A stretch of DNA of 64,000 nucleotides from Nodularia sp034931045 (GCF_034931045.1 NZ_JAYGHH010000005.1:62001-126000), one strand, 5' to 3'; shown: positions 46,887 through 55,822, numbered from the stretch's first letter. The notes: generated by a model not told the origin, from the sequence alone. Program-made: numbers and translations.

Positions 46887-47741
46887 CTAACCTCCTATAA
46901 ACCACTGAGTGCCAGTAAATAGGTAATAGGCTCCAGTCATAATTAGCGCCACACTGCCAAAGCGGATAATGCCTTCGGAATGTTTCAATAACTTATTACT
47001 TTGTTTAGCCAGTCCCGTAAATAAACTAGCTAGAAAAATCAGGATTGTATAACCCAGCGCATAGCTCACCATCGTTAGTGTCCCCAATACCTGCGAACCT
47101 GTTGCAGCGGCCGCAGCCAGCACAGCAAACAGCACCGGACTAGCACAGGGAGAACTCACCAGGGCAAAAGTCAACCCCACCCCATAAGGGCCAGCAGCCT
47201 GGGGGAGATTTATATTCATCTGCGGTAGGGGAAGTTGTACCAACCCCATCAACCACAGACCCATTACAGCCATAATCACACCCACGACAATATTGATATA
47301 GCCCCGGTACTCCACCATCACGGCTCCGGCGAAAGATGAGACTAAGCCAAACAAACTTAAAATTGTCACTGCTCCCAGGACAAACAAACCAGCCTTACTA
47401 AAAGCATCCCAACGAGAGTTAATTTTTAATGTGCCGATGTAACTCAGGTTAACTGGCAAAAGTGCCAAAATACAGGGAGATACACTAGCAAGTATTCCAC
47501 CAATAAAAGCTAAAGGTAGTAATACTAAAGGATTTGTTGTGTTTTGTTGGTCAAACCACTGTTGATAGCGGTTTTCCACAATAGAAATTAACCGTTCAAC
47601 AGGGTGACTGATTACAGGCCCCAGGGTGATCACCAGAATTAAAGAGAGTAATCCCAATCCACCATAAACTAGCCATTTTTTCGATATTTTAGAACGCCGA
47701 GGAGCTTTCTCCTCAGTGGAATACTGAGATATCTGTTTCAT
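46887..47741 (-). CDS. ccdA: CcdA/DsbD-type thiol transporter
   Basis: A 284-residue polytopic membrane protein moving reducing equivalents from cytoplasmic thioredoxin to periplasmic or lumenal partners. The paired cysteines lie in GGILASVSPCILALLPVNLSY and FALVSSPCASPVLFAVLAA, the typical CcdA positions in helices 1 and 4. An extra N-terminal region with one helix precedes the core. It is directly followed by trxB and preceded by two secreted thioredoxin-like genes, the expected partners. Confidence 0.88.
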   Translation of the reverse strand: MKQISQYSTEEKAPRRSKISKKWLVYGGLGLLSLILVITLGPVISHPVERLISIVENRYQQWFDQQNTTNPLVLLPLAFIGGILASVSPCILALLPVNLSYIGTLKINSRWDAFSKAGLFVLGAVTILSLFGLVSSFAGAVMVEYRGYINIVVGVIMAVMGLWLMGLVQLPLPQMNINLPQAAGPYGVGLTFALVSSPCASPVLFAVLAAAAATGSQVLGTLTMVSYALGYTILIFLASLFTGLAKQSNKLLKHSEGIIRFGSVALIMTGAYYLFTGTQWFIGG

Positions 47742-47817
47742 TAAGTTATCCTTAATTCAGGTAACATGAAGTTGCTTCTTCAATAACAAAGGAAGGCGCA
47801 ACTCATTTTTTGGTGAT

Positions 47818-48369
47818 TTATTGAGTCAAAGCAGTATCAAGAACCGTTGTGTAATCTTCTAAATTCGGATTGTTGCGGTGCTGTGCTAAGATTTTTCCGG
47901 TTTTAGGCTCAACGATGGTTAGCATTCCGGTTTGAGACTTATTGGCAGATAAAAATTCACTTAGTCCTAGTTCTTTTGCTTTCGCTTCTGCTTCAGCTGT
48001 GCTGGCTTTATCGCTAACATCCAAAACTACAAAATGGACTTTTCCTTCATAGTCTTTTTCCAGTTGCGATAATGTCGGCGCAATATTCTTACAAGCAGAA
48101 CACCAACTAGCAAACACATCTACTAATACTGGTTTATCCTGAATTTCTTGGGCGAGGGGACCCCCTACAGTTTTGGCTTTAGCAGCGCAGGGGTTTTTAG
48201 ACGCACAAGGGTTTTTAGACGCGCAGGGATTTGACTGAGCAACATCTGTAGTTGATGGGGAGGCTTGATTCTGAGAAATATTATCTGGGTTCGTTGCGCT
48301 ACATGATACTGTCAAAACCAGTCCACTCAAACACAGTAGACTTAAGAAAAATTTGCTCGGTTTGTACAT
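47818..48369 (-). CDS. TlpA-like thioredoxin lipoprotein with NPCASK repeats
   Basis: A 183-residue exported thiol-disulfide oxidoreductase. The signal peptide ends in a lipobox LTVSC. A short Ser/Thr/Gln stretch and three tandem NPCA(S/A)K units (18-bp DNA repeats at about 48186-48236) precede the thioredoxin domain, whose active site is WCSACK in VDVFASWCSACKNIAPTLSQL. The three extra cysteines are odd and could bind metal or form disulfides. Start ATG 48369 rather than GTG 48384 because GAGG precedes it. Paralogous to the gene at 48845. Confidence 0.85.
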   Translation of the reverse strand: MYKPSKFFLSLLCLSGLVLTVSCSATNPDNISQNQASPSTTDVAQSNPCASKNPCASKNPCAAKAKTVGGPLAQEIQDKPVLVDVFASWCSACKNIAPTLSQLEKDYEGKVHFVVLDVSDKASTAEAEAKAKELGLSEFLSANKSQTGMLTIVEPKTGKILAQHRNNPNLEDYTTVLDTALTQ

Positions 48370-48516
48370 TGTTCTTTTCCTCACGCTTCAATGATATTTT
48401 TCTGCCACCATGCGCCTTACCTGGATTTCCGGTTGTTTCCCTGAATTTAGGGATGGGAACTGTGAATTGTGGCGCATCTGTTTATAAGACGAGTGAAGAT
48501 CAGAATTGGATTTAAT

Positions 48517-48748
48517 TAGGGCTTGCTGAAGAAATCTAAAAACATTACAGGTAAAGGATTTTAGCCTGTTTGAAATTGAAAAAGTGCAAGCTTTTATGAA
48601 GTGGGAACTCGAAAACCTTGCATTTAAGTTTGATTCAAAGGAAAAATTTTCCCTACTAAACTCTTGAAACTGTTCCCTGTTCCCTGTTCCCTAATCTCCA
48701 CAGATAACTTATATGCCTAACGGCACGCTACGCGAACAGCAAACCCTA
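48517..48748 (+). repeat. MITE-like element family 1, copy C (232 bp)
   Basis: TIRs TAGGGCTTGCTGAA (48517-48530) and AACAGCAAACCCTA (48735-48748). It contains a (CTGTTCC)3 heptamer array near 48670-48692 like copy B. It sits between the two TlpA-like paralogues, at the point where their duplicated upstream sequences stop matching. Confidence 0.7.
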
Positions 48749-48844
48749 TTTAAATTTAAAATGACTCCTCAGCACCTGACGGGGCGTTTGCAGCCATGAA
48801 AAATTAGCTTTACTCCTAAAGATAGAAGCAAAGCCATCATTCAA

Positions 48845-49360
48845 TTAATTGTTTGCTAAAGCGGTTTCGAGTATTTTTTTGTAGTCAGCCTTGTTAGCAT
48901 TGTTTTGGTACAAAGCTAAAATGTTGCCAGTAGCAGGGTCAACAATAGCTACTGTACTTGTTTTGCTCTTATTAGCTGCTAGGAATTTCCCTAAACCTAA
49001 TTTTTTGGCTTTAGCTTCCGTTTTTCTGAGTTTGGCTTTATCAGTTACATCTAGGACAACAAAGTTAACCTTGCCAGAGTATTCCTGTTTCAATTGCGAC
49101 AAGGTAGGTGCAATATTTTTACAGCCAGCACACCAAGTAGCAAACACATCTACCACGACTGGTTTACCTTGAAGTTCTTTGGCTAGGGGTCCCCCTACAG
49201 AATTAATTTTAGCTGCACCAGGATTTGCCTGAGCAACTTTTGTAATTGATGATTGAGCTTCTGTTGCAGAAATACTAGCTGAGGTCGTTGCTACCGTCGA
49301 TACGGTAAAAACAAGGCTGCTCAAACAAATTTTGAGCCAGAAGTTCGCGTGTTTGTGCAT
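48845..49360 (-). CDS. Exported TlpA-like thioredoxin
   Basis: A 171-residue thiol-disulfide oxidoreductase with a Sec signal peptide (about 1-27, VFTVSTVATTSASISA) and no lipobox. Active site WCAGCK in VDVFATWCAGCKNIAPTLSQL. The mature part is clearly paralogous to the lipoprotein encoded next to it (VGGPLAKELQGKPVVVDVF against VGGPLAQEIQDKPVLVDVF) but lacks the NPCASK repeats. Upstream regions are also alike, showing a gene-plus-promoter duplication. Confidence 0.85.
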   Translation of the reverse strand: MHKHANFWLKICLSSLVFTVSTVATTSASISATEAQSSITKVAQANPGAAKINSVGGPLAKELQGKPVVVDVFATWCAGCKNIAPTLSQLKQEYSGKVNFVVLDVTDKAKLRKTEAKAKKLGLGKFLAANKSKTSTVAIVDPATGNILALYQNNANKADYKKILETALANN

Positions 49361-49562
49361 AAAATTTTTCCTGTTTTATAGCTTCAATTGCTGGACGGAT
49401 GCGGCCACAATGCAAAATACCAAGTTTTGTGGTATTGGGAACTGGAACTGTGAATTGTGGAGCCTCTGCCTATAAGACGACTGAAGATCAGAATTGGATT
49501 TAATTCGTGGTGAAACGAGTTTAAATTAAGTATTAAGATGTAATGTTGGCTAAATTCACAGC

Positions 49563-52055
49563 ATGAAAACGTTCCTTACAGACTCCACTGACATCACCAG
49601 GATTCATTTCTCTTCAAGGTTGGATTTGAAGCAGCGTAGCGAATTGGGACAGTTTTTAACTCCTGCTCCAGTTGCTCGTTTTATGGCGAGACAGTTCAGC
49701 AGTCTATCTGGTAACATTAGTCTTCTAGATCCTGGAGCCGGAGTAGGGGCATTAACTGCTGCATTTGTAGAGCAACTCTTGGCAAATTATCACAAGGTTG
49801 AAAGCTGTTTCATAACAGCGTATGAAGTTGAATCAACTTTTTTACCATCTTTGAAGCAATGCCTTATAAATTGTTGTGCAGCTTTAGAAAACAAAGGCAT
49901 TCAAGCAAATTACTGTTTACACGAGAAAAATTTTATACAAGATACTCTTGAAATAAATTTACCACTTTTTACTACTTCTTCCAGCAGTTTCACTCATGCG
50001 ATTCTGAATCCACCTTATAGAAAGATTAGTAGCCAATCAATAGAAAAAAAAATTCTTTCAAAACTTGGGCTTGAAACTGTAAATCTATATAGCGCATTTG
50101 TTTGGCTGACTGTATTACAATTGGCTGAGGACGGAGAAATAGTTGCAATTACGCCGAGAAGTTTCTGTAATGGTGCTTATTTTCGTCCTTTTCGTAAGGC
50201 TTTACTGGAAAGTATGGGACTAAAAAAAATACATATTTTTGATAGTCGATCAGTCGTTTTTGCGGAAGATAATATATTGCAAGAAAACATTATTTTTCAT
50301 GCGATTAAAACAAAATATAAGCCCGATTTTATAGAAATAACTAATAATTGTGAATTTGATATACATAATTATTCGGAATTAAGATATGTTCCTTATAACG
50401 AAGTAATTGAAACCAATGATTCAGAGGGATTTATTCATATTGTTATCAACTCGCTTGAAGATTTTTTGAGAGTACAAATGAATCAATTTTCATCTACTTT
50501 GGATGAAATAGGTCTAGAAGTTTCAACTGGTCCCGTTGTTGATTTTCGTCTCAAATCAGCTTTAAGAACTTGCTTAGATGAGCAAAGTGTTCCACTACTT
50601 TACCCAGAATCTATGAAAATAGGGAAAGTTTTATTCCCACCCAGTAATCCTCGGAAGTCGATAGCAATTGCACACAACCAAGAAACAGAAAAATGGTTGG
50701 TTCGTTCAGGTTGGTACGTTTTAACAAAGCGTTTTTCTGCTAAGGAGGAAAAGCGTCGTGTAGTTGCTGCTGTGTGTTCTCCTCTGGATGCACCTCTACT
50801 GGGCATAGAAAATCATCTTAACTACTACCATGCTAAAGGTCAAGGCATGAACCCTGACTTGGCACGAGGTCTGACAGCATTTCTCAATTCAAGTTTATTT
50901 GATCATTACTTCCGGCAGTTTAGTGGGCATACACAAGTCAATGCAACAGATTTACGTAAAATTAAGTACCCTTGCAAAGATGATCTCATCCAACTAGGAA
51001 CCCAAATTGGTGATTCTCACTTTAATCAAGAGCAACTTGATACAGTTGTACATAAAACTTTGTCGATTATGAGCGAAGCAACAAATGCAATTCAGGCTGG
51101 TAAACGAATTGAGGAAGCAATTGCTATTCTCAAAGATATTTCTGCTCCCAGAGAGCAGCAAAACGAACGATCAGCACTGTGCTTACTCGCTTTGGCAAAC
51201 ATTCAACCTGTAACACCTTGGAATCAAGCCACTGCACCAAGACGCGGAATTACACAAATGATGGATTGGTTTCGTGACAACTACGGTAAACAATACGCAC
51301 CGAATACACGCGAAACAGTTCGACGGCAAACAATGCACCAGTTTGTGCAGATGGGGATAGTTGTTGAGAATCCAGATCAACCAAATCGACCGATTAACAG
51401 CCCTAAATGGTGTTATCAGCTTCATCAACAAGCATTATCACTTCTGAAATCCTATGGTTCTGAGAATTGGGAAGAAGCTCGTAAAAATTATGCTGTTTCG
51501 GTCAAAAATCTGTTGCAGGATAGAAAGCGAAACATACCGATGATTCCGGTAAGTTTGCCTAACGGTCAAGCTATTCAGCTATCATCAGGTGGACAAAATA
51601 TATTGATAAAAGACATTTTGGAGAGCTTCTGTCCCAGATTTACACCTGGAGGTTTAGTTCTCTATGTGGGCGATGCTGGAGATAAGTTTATTATCAATGA
51701 AACTCAGAAATTTCGAGAAATGGGGATTGAGCTAGATCCGCACGGTAAAATGCCAGATATTGTAGTTCACTATGAGAAGCAAAACTGGCTTGTATTGATA
51801 GAAGCTGTGACTAGTCATGGTCCGGTCAACTTGAAACGTCACAATGAATTAAAGCAGCTGTTTCAGTTCAGCCTGAAGGGATTAGTTTTTGTTACAGCTT
51901 TTCCCAGCCGTAAGGAAATGACTCGGTATCTTGCTGAAATTTCTTGGGAAACAGAAGTTTGGGTTGCAGATCAACCCGATCACATGATTCATTTCAACGG
52001 AGAGAGATTCCTTGGACCCTATGAAAACCCAGAGAAATCCAATCCGATCGCATGA
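49563..52055 (+). CDS. Fused adenine methyltransferase and BsuBI/PstI-family restriction endonuclease
   Basis: An 830-residue restriction-modification protein. Residues 1 to about 480 are an Eco57I-like N6-adenine methyltransferase: motif I LLDPGAGVGALTAAF (about 57) and motif IV NPPY (about 148). Residues about 530-820 match the BsuBI/PstI endonuclease: RRGITQMMDWFRDNYGKQYAPNTRETVRRQTMHQF is the DNA-binding region, and PDIVVHYEKQNWLVLIEAVTSHGPV (about 731-755) the PD-(D/E)xK-like catalytic core. The two activities are usually separate genes. No GCGATCGC is seen within it, which may hint at later acquisition or at the enzyme's own constraint. Confidence 0.88.
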   Translation: MKTFLTDSTDITRIHFSSRLDLKQRSELGQFLTPAPVARFMARQFSSLSGNISLLDPGAGVGALTAAFVEQLLANYHKVESCFITAYEVESTFLPSLKQCLINCCAALENKGIQANYCLHEKNFIQDTLEINLPLFTTSSSSFTHAILNPPYRKISSQSIEKKILSKLGLETVNLYSAFVWLTVLQLAEDGEIVAITPRSFCNGAYFRPFRKALLESMGLKKIHIFDSRSVVFAEDNILQENIIFHAIKTKYKPDFIEITNNCEFDIHNYSELRYVPYNEVIETNDSEGFIHIVINSLEDFLRVQMNQFSSTLDEIGLEVSTGPVVDFRLKSALRTCLDEQSVPLLYPESMKIGKVLFPPSNPRKSIAIAHNQETEKWLVRSGWYVLTKRFSAKEEKRRVVAAVCSPLDAPLLGIENHLNYYHAKGQGMNPDLARGLTAFLNSSLFDHYFRQFSGHTQVNATDLRKIKYPCKDDLIQLGTQIGDSHFNQEQLDTVVHKTLSIMSEATNAIQAGKRIEEAIAILKDISAPREQQNERSALCLLALANIQPVTPWNQATAPRRGITQMMDWFRDNYGKQYAPNTRETVRRQTMHQFVQMGIVVENPDQPNRPINSPKWCYQLHQQALSLLKSYGSENWEEARKNYAVSVKNLLQDRKRNIPMIPVSLPNGQAIQLSSGGQNILIKDILESFCPRFTPGGLVLYVGDAGDKFIINETQKFREMGIELDPHGKMPDIVVHYEKQNWLVLIEAVTSHGPVNLKRHNELKQLFQFSLKGLVFVTAFPSRKEMTRYLAEISWETEVWVADQPDHMIHFNGERFLGPYENPEKSNPIA

Positions 52056-52169
52056 TCCCAGTCGTCATTAAAATAGATGGTATTTTTCAGAGGAAATGGA
52101 GAGAGGTGATGCAACAAAGATTATCGCTCACTTGCTCTGATATCTGTTCAGTCCTGTTTTTGACACAGC

Positions 52170-52775
52170 ATGGAGCCTAAACTTCCCCAGCCAAATTGCA
52201 AAGAACCTTCATCTACTACCGATGAAGCCTTATTTGTGGCGCTCAAAAATGGCGACTCCTCAGCGTTAAGCACTTTGTTTAATCGTCATGGTCGTCTGGT
52301 ATATGGATTAGCATTAAAAATATTGGCTAACTCCCAAGAAGCCGAAGATTTAACTCAAGAAATTTTTCTCACGCTGTGGCGAAAAGCATCTAGCAATCCA
52401 GATTGTCGCTTTTTTGTACGTTATCTGGTAACTGTAACGCGATCGCGCGCTATAGATAAACTACGCGATCGCAACAGACAACTCAAACTTGTGGAACGGT
52501 GGGGACAAACAATGTCGAATGAAGTAACACCTTCTCCAACGCCTGTTGAGCAAGCAACCTTTGCAGAGCGCGCCGGGCGAATTTACAATGCTTTGGGACA
52601 ACTCCCCGAAAAACAGCGTCAAGTAATTGAATTGGCTTATCACCAAGGATTAAGTCAGTCAGAAATTGCCAAACAAATTGACATCCCTCTAGGGACAGTC
52701 AAAACCTGCACCCGTCAAGGATTACTAAAACTCAAACGCATCTTACTAGATTCGGATTTATCTATATATGAATAA
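52170..52775 (+). CDS. ECF-type RNA polymerase sigma factor (second copy)
   Basis: A 201-residue group 4 sigma factor. Region 2 ILANSQEAEDLTQEIFLTLWR and region 4 LGQLPEKQRQVIELAYHQGLSQSEIAKQI are close to those of the factor at 41174. The stop overlaps the start of the anti-sigma gene by 8 bp (ATGAATAA), a translationally coupled pair. It differs from the first copy in its N-terminal extension. Target promoters are unknown. Confidence 0.9.
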   Translation: MEPKLPQPNCKEPSSTTDEALFVALKNGDSSALSTLFNRHGRLVYGLALKILANSQEAEDLTQEIFLTLWRKASSNPDCRFFVRYLVTVTRSRAIDKLRDRNRQLKLVERWGQTMSNEVTPSPTPVEQATFAERAGRIYNALGQLPEKQRQVIELAYHQGLSQSEIAKQIDIPLGTVKTCTRQGLLKLKRILLDSDLSIYE

Positions 52776-53574
52776 ATCTTTCGATCCCGAATACATGAAA
52801 AACCTCGCTGCGGGGTTTGTCGTCGATGACCTCACCCCTGAAGAAATGGCAGAATTTCGGCTGTTGCTGGATCAAAATCCAGAACTTATAGCTGAAGTGG
52901 AGGATTTACAGGAAGTTTTGCGACAAGTTGTAGATGGTTTCACCGAAGTAGAAGCACCAGCCAATTTATTACCAAAAATTCTAGAACAAGCTGAAGATTA
53001 CACCAGACAAGCTACTGAGGTCAAAAGAAACTCCCAAAGAGTCGCTACGCGAACGCCTCAACGGTGGATGAAAATTGCTGGTAGTATGGCGGCATTGTTT
53101 GTGATAGCTCTAGGAGTTGATAACTATCGGCTACGGCAAAATCTGGGTATTGTCACAGCCGATAACCAGCGCTTACGCCAGGATTTTACCCAAGCTCAAG
53201 TAGTTAAAAGCCTGCTCCAAAATTCGCAAACGCGATTATTTACTTTTCAAGCGGTTAAATCAACAGATAACAGTTCAGGGAGCATGATTATCAATCCTGA
53301 GCAAGAAAAAGCGGTAATGATTTTCCAAAATCTTCCCGCCCCTCCTCCTGGACATTTTTACTTTTTGTGGACAGTTGTTGCTAACGAAAAGTTACCCTGT
53401 GGTGAAGTCAAGCCTTATGCTTGGGGAACTGCTTCCCATGAGTTACCATTTACTCCTCAAATGTACAAAGAATTTTATCACCCACAATTTTCCGGTCTAG
53501 TGATCACCTTGGAGACAGATCCAAATGTCTCTCGTCCCACCGGTACTGTAGTTATGCAAAGTTCACAAATTTGA
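52768..53574 (+). CDS. Anti-sigma factor, RskA-type (second copy)
   Basis: A 268-residue inner-membrane regulator of the neighbouring ECF factor. The N-terminal domain MKNLAAGFVVDDLTPEEMAEF resembles that of the anti-sigma at 41734. One transmembrane helix lies at about 107-122 (WMKIAGSMAALFVIALGVD), then a coiled segment and a periplasmic RskA domain (GHFYFLWTVVANEKLPCGEVK). The 8-bp overlap with the sigma gene ensures equal synthesis. Confidence 0.85.
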   Translation: MNKSFDPEYMKNLAAGFVVDDLTPEEMAEFRLLLDQNPELIAEVEDLQEVLRQVVDGFTEVEAPANLLPKILEQAEDYTRQATEVKRNSQRVATRTPQRWMKIAGSMAALFVIALGVDNYRLRQNLGIVTADNQRLRQDFTQAQVVKSLLQNSQTRLFTFQAVKSTDNSSGSMIINPEQEKAVMIFQNLPAPPPGHFYFLWTVVANEKLPCGEVKPYAWGTASHELPFTPQMYKEFYHPQFSGLVITLETDPNVSRPTGTVVMQSSQI

Positions 53575-53627
53575 CAATGGACTGAAATCTTTCTCCAGTC
53601 ATCTAAAGACGACTTTCGCTATTAGAA

Positions 53628-53643
53628 GGGGGTTTGAACCCCC
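53628..53643. repeat. Hairpin GGGGGTTTGAACCCCC
   Basis: A perfect hairpin downstream of the anti-sigma gene and just before the convergent arsS end. It lies in a common cyanobacterial interspersed sequence (CGCTATTAGAAGGGGG). It could act as a bidirectional terminator, but has no T-run. Confidence 0.4.
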
Positions 53644-53674
53644 GGCGGTTGATTGTGACGAGTGGAAGATGTGA

Positions 53675-54688
53675 TTAAATTAAAGTACCGCCACAACTAG
53701 AACCAGACCCAGCAGTACAACCGTAACAGTAATTTGCAGTCCTGATTTCTGTAATTAAATCTAATGTGCCAGCAGCCAATAACTTAGCAACATTTAAAAT
53801 TTCACCATCATCATTTTTTGATAGCAAATTTTCCATCTGGTTAAAGTCGCAGTCATAGACATTACCCAAATAATCAATTGAAAGTTCATCTCTACACATT
53901 AAATGCTCAATTGTTGTAGAGTTGAAATGAGATTCTAAAAATTGGAGATAAGGTCTGTACAGTTTTTTGTGTTCTAGATGAAACTTAGTTCTACCAATGG
54001 GTAGGTTGGTAATTGCAAACAAGTCATTAAAACTAATTTCAAAATGTTCTTGCAAGAACATTTTATAATCTTGTTTAAGTTTAGCTTGATTGGGTGTGAG
54101 GGAAAAATTCTCAGAAGTGGGAATTTGCGGGTTATAAACTAAGTCAAGGATTAAATTGGGATCTTGACCATAGCCAAGACGGTTCAGCCATTGCAGAGCG
54201 CGAATTGAGGCATCATATACACCATTTCCTCGCATTTTATCAACGTTGTCAGAGAGATAGCAAGGCAGAGAAGCTACAATTCTAACTTGATTTTGAGCGC
54301 AATATTCGGGAATATCTCCAAAACCAGCTTCAAAATAAATAGTCAAGTTAGAGCGCACAATTACCTGTTTACCATGCGATCGCGCTGCTTCTACAATTGG
54401 TTTAAAGCCATAGAGCATTTCGGGTGCGCCACCTGTCAGGTCTACAACTTTAATTTGGGGAAATTGCTCAATTAATTGAATTAACTGCTGGCAAATTTCG
54501 GGAGAAAGTTCTTCAGTACGTTTGGGACTGGCTTCTACATGACAGTGGCTACAAGCTAAATTACAACGTTTACCCAAATTAAGTTGTAAAACAGTAATTT
54601 GGTTTTTAGTCAGGGGTAAATTCAGCTTTTTTCTAAAAGGTGTGATGTCTGAATTTAAAGATAAAGGTTTTACTTTTTGCTGAACCAT
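53675..54688 (-). CDS. arsS: Arsenosugar biosynthesis radical SAM protein (ArsS-like)
   Basis: A 337-residue radical SAM enzyme. The 4Fe-4S site is in LGKRCNLACSHCHVEASP (C-x3-C-x2-C). The downstream domain ends YCYGCTAGSGSSCGGTLI, a Cys-rich end typical of ArsS. ArsS is believed to transfer the 5'-deoxyadenosyl group of SAM to dimethylarsenite, making the arsenosugar precursor. It is 48 bp downstream of arsM-like gene on the same strand. The family name is from memory of this motif set and context. Confidence 0.85.
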   Translation of the reverse strand: MVQQKVKPLSLNSDITPFRKKLNLPLTKNQITVLQLNLGKRCNLACSHCHVEASPKRTEELSPEICQQLIQLIEQFPQIKVVDLTGGAPEMLYGFKPIVEAARSHGKQVIVRSNLTIYFEAGFGDIPEYCAQNQVRIVASLPCYLSDNVDKMRGNGVYDASIRALQWLNRLGYGQDPNLILDLVYNPQIPTSENFSLTPNQAKLKQDYKMFLQEHFEISFNDLFAITNLPIGRTKFHLEHKKLYRPYLQFLESHFNSTTIEHLMCRDELSIDYLGNVYDCDFNQMENLLSKNDDGEILNVAKLLAAGTLDLITEIRTANYCYGCTAGSGSSCGGTLI

Positions 54689-54736
54689 TCTTAATCTTCA
54701 TTCTTTGCTACAAAAAAACTCATTCAGGGAGAATAA

Positions 54737-55705
54737 CTAACAACAGCCACCACCATTGTAATGCCAAGTTGAATCTGTAATTAGGATTTCTTTGGGAGCA
54801 ACTTCACCTAATTTTCCAGCAGTTTTATCACATACCGCCGCAGGTACTCCCGATTGCAGAATATGTCCGGCTTGGTCATCGAAAAATGGTTCTATTCCGG
54901 TGTAAATTGCTGTTTTACCTGTAAAAATACAAGCCCCATCTTCAGGAATTGGTACTTTAAAAGCCACAGAGTCGAGACTTTCTAGCAGCAAGTTTTCTGC
55001 TAAATTATAATTTTGGCGATTCAGGAGACGATAAGGACGACGCGCCCGGATTTCTACTTGACCAAAGCCAGCATTTACTAGATGTTCAATATACTGTTCG
55101 TAGGTCATTGCTCCCGATAGACACATAGCGCGTAATCGTTCATCGTTTTGCAGGTGTTCGGGAATGGGACGAGTTGCAATGGGATCGCTCATCAGTAAGC
55201 GTCCATTGGGCTTTAACACTCGAAAAGTTTCTTGTAAAGCTAACTGCAAATCTGCGGGTTTAAATATATTAAATAGACAATTTTGTGCTACCACATCTAC
55301 GGAAGCATCAGGAACCGGTAAAGCAAAGGCATCTCCTTCCCGAATTTCGACAAAATTCGCCTCAAACCAGTCATTTTCTTGAGCAGCAAGTGCTAAATTC
55401 CGCATCGCTGCTGACCGCATAGCCGCTACCGGTTCAATCGCAATTACTGACCCTGGACGGCGGGAGAAGTAAGCAAATTGTAATGCTTCCAAGCCACCAC
55501 CAACGCCTACATAAAGTACAGTGGGGTCGTTAGCTAGTTCAGTGGGATGAACTGTTGTACCACAACCATAGTTCATTTCCTGCATTTGGGAGGAAATTTT
55601 GAGTCCTGGTAGTTGTAGAGGACTACTTTGGACGCAACATAATCCAACTTGTGGTGTTTCGGCGACTTCACTATAAAAGTTAGCGGTTGTTTCAAGATAG
55701 GTCAT
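54737..55705 (-). CDS. arsM: Arsenosugar-type arsenite methyltransferase (ArsM-like)
   Basis: A 322-residue SAM-dependent methyltransferase. The binding loop is LYVGVGGGLEALQFA, and FALPVPDASVDVVAQNCLFNIF holds motif-post I residues and one Cys. Candidate arsenic-binding thiols are the Cys pair near the N-terminus (VGLCCVQSS), NYGCGTT and the C-terminal CC. The N-terminal and C-terminal extensions distinguish it from classical ArsM. The ATG at 55705 gives the usual MTYLETTANFYSEV start. It precedes arsS and follows the pst genes. Confidence 0.85.
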   Translation of the reverse strand: MTYLETTANFYSEVAETPQVGLCCVQSSPLQLPGLKISSQMQEMNYGCGTTVHPTELANDPTVLYVGVGGGLEALQFAYFSRRPGSVIAIEPVAAMRSAAMRNLALAAQENDWFEANFVEIREGDAFALPVPDASVDVVAQNCLFNIFKPADLQLALQETFRVLKPNGRLLMSDPIATRPIPEHLQNDERLRAMCLSGAMTYEQYIEHLVNAGFGQVEIRARRPYRLLNRQNYNLAENLLLESLDSVAFKVPIPEDGACIFTGKTAIYTGIEPFFDDQAGHILQSGVPAAVCDKTAGKLGEVAPKEILITDSTWHYNGGGCC

Positions 55706-55801
55706 GATAATTTTTTGGTTGTATGACAAAAGTGTGAGTGAGTTTCACGCATCAGCGAAGCGAAGTACGAAGTGCGTTAGGCGCAAAGAGTCAGAGTTCA
55801 A

Positions 55802-55822
55802 GAAATGTAATTTTTGCATTTC
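55802..55822. promoter_or_regulatory. Inverted repeat GAAATG-N9-CATTTC upstream of arsM
   Basis: Arms of 6 bp separated by 9 nt, about 100 bp before the arsM start, with a TTCATAT half site resembling the arsR palindrome. It may be a secondary repressor site or promoter, but is much weaker than the arsR operator. Confidence 0.3.

Noticed and set aside
53620..53650. tRNA T-arm-like sequence GGTTTGAACC
   Set aside because: It is a simple hairpin without acceptor, D or anticodon arms. No tRNA gene was found in the window.
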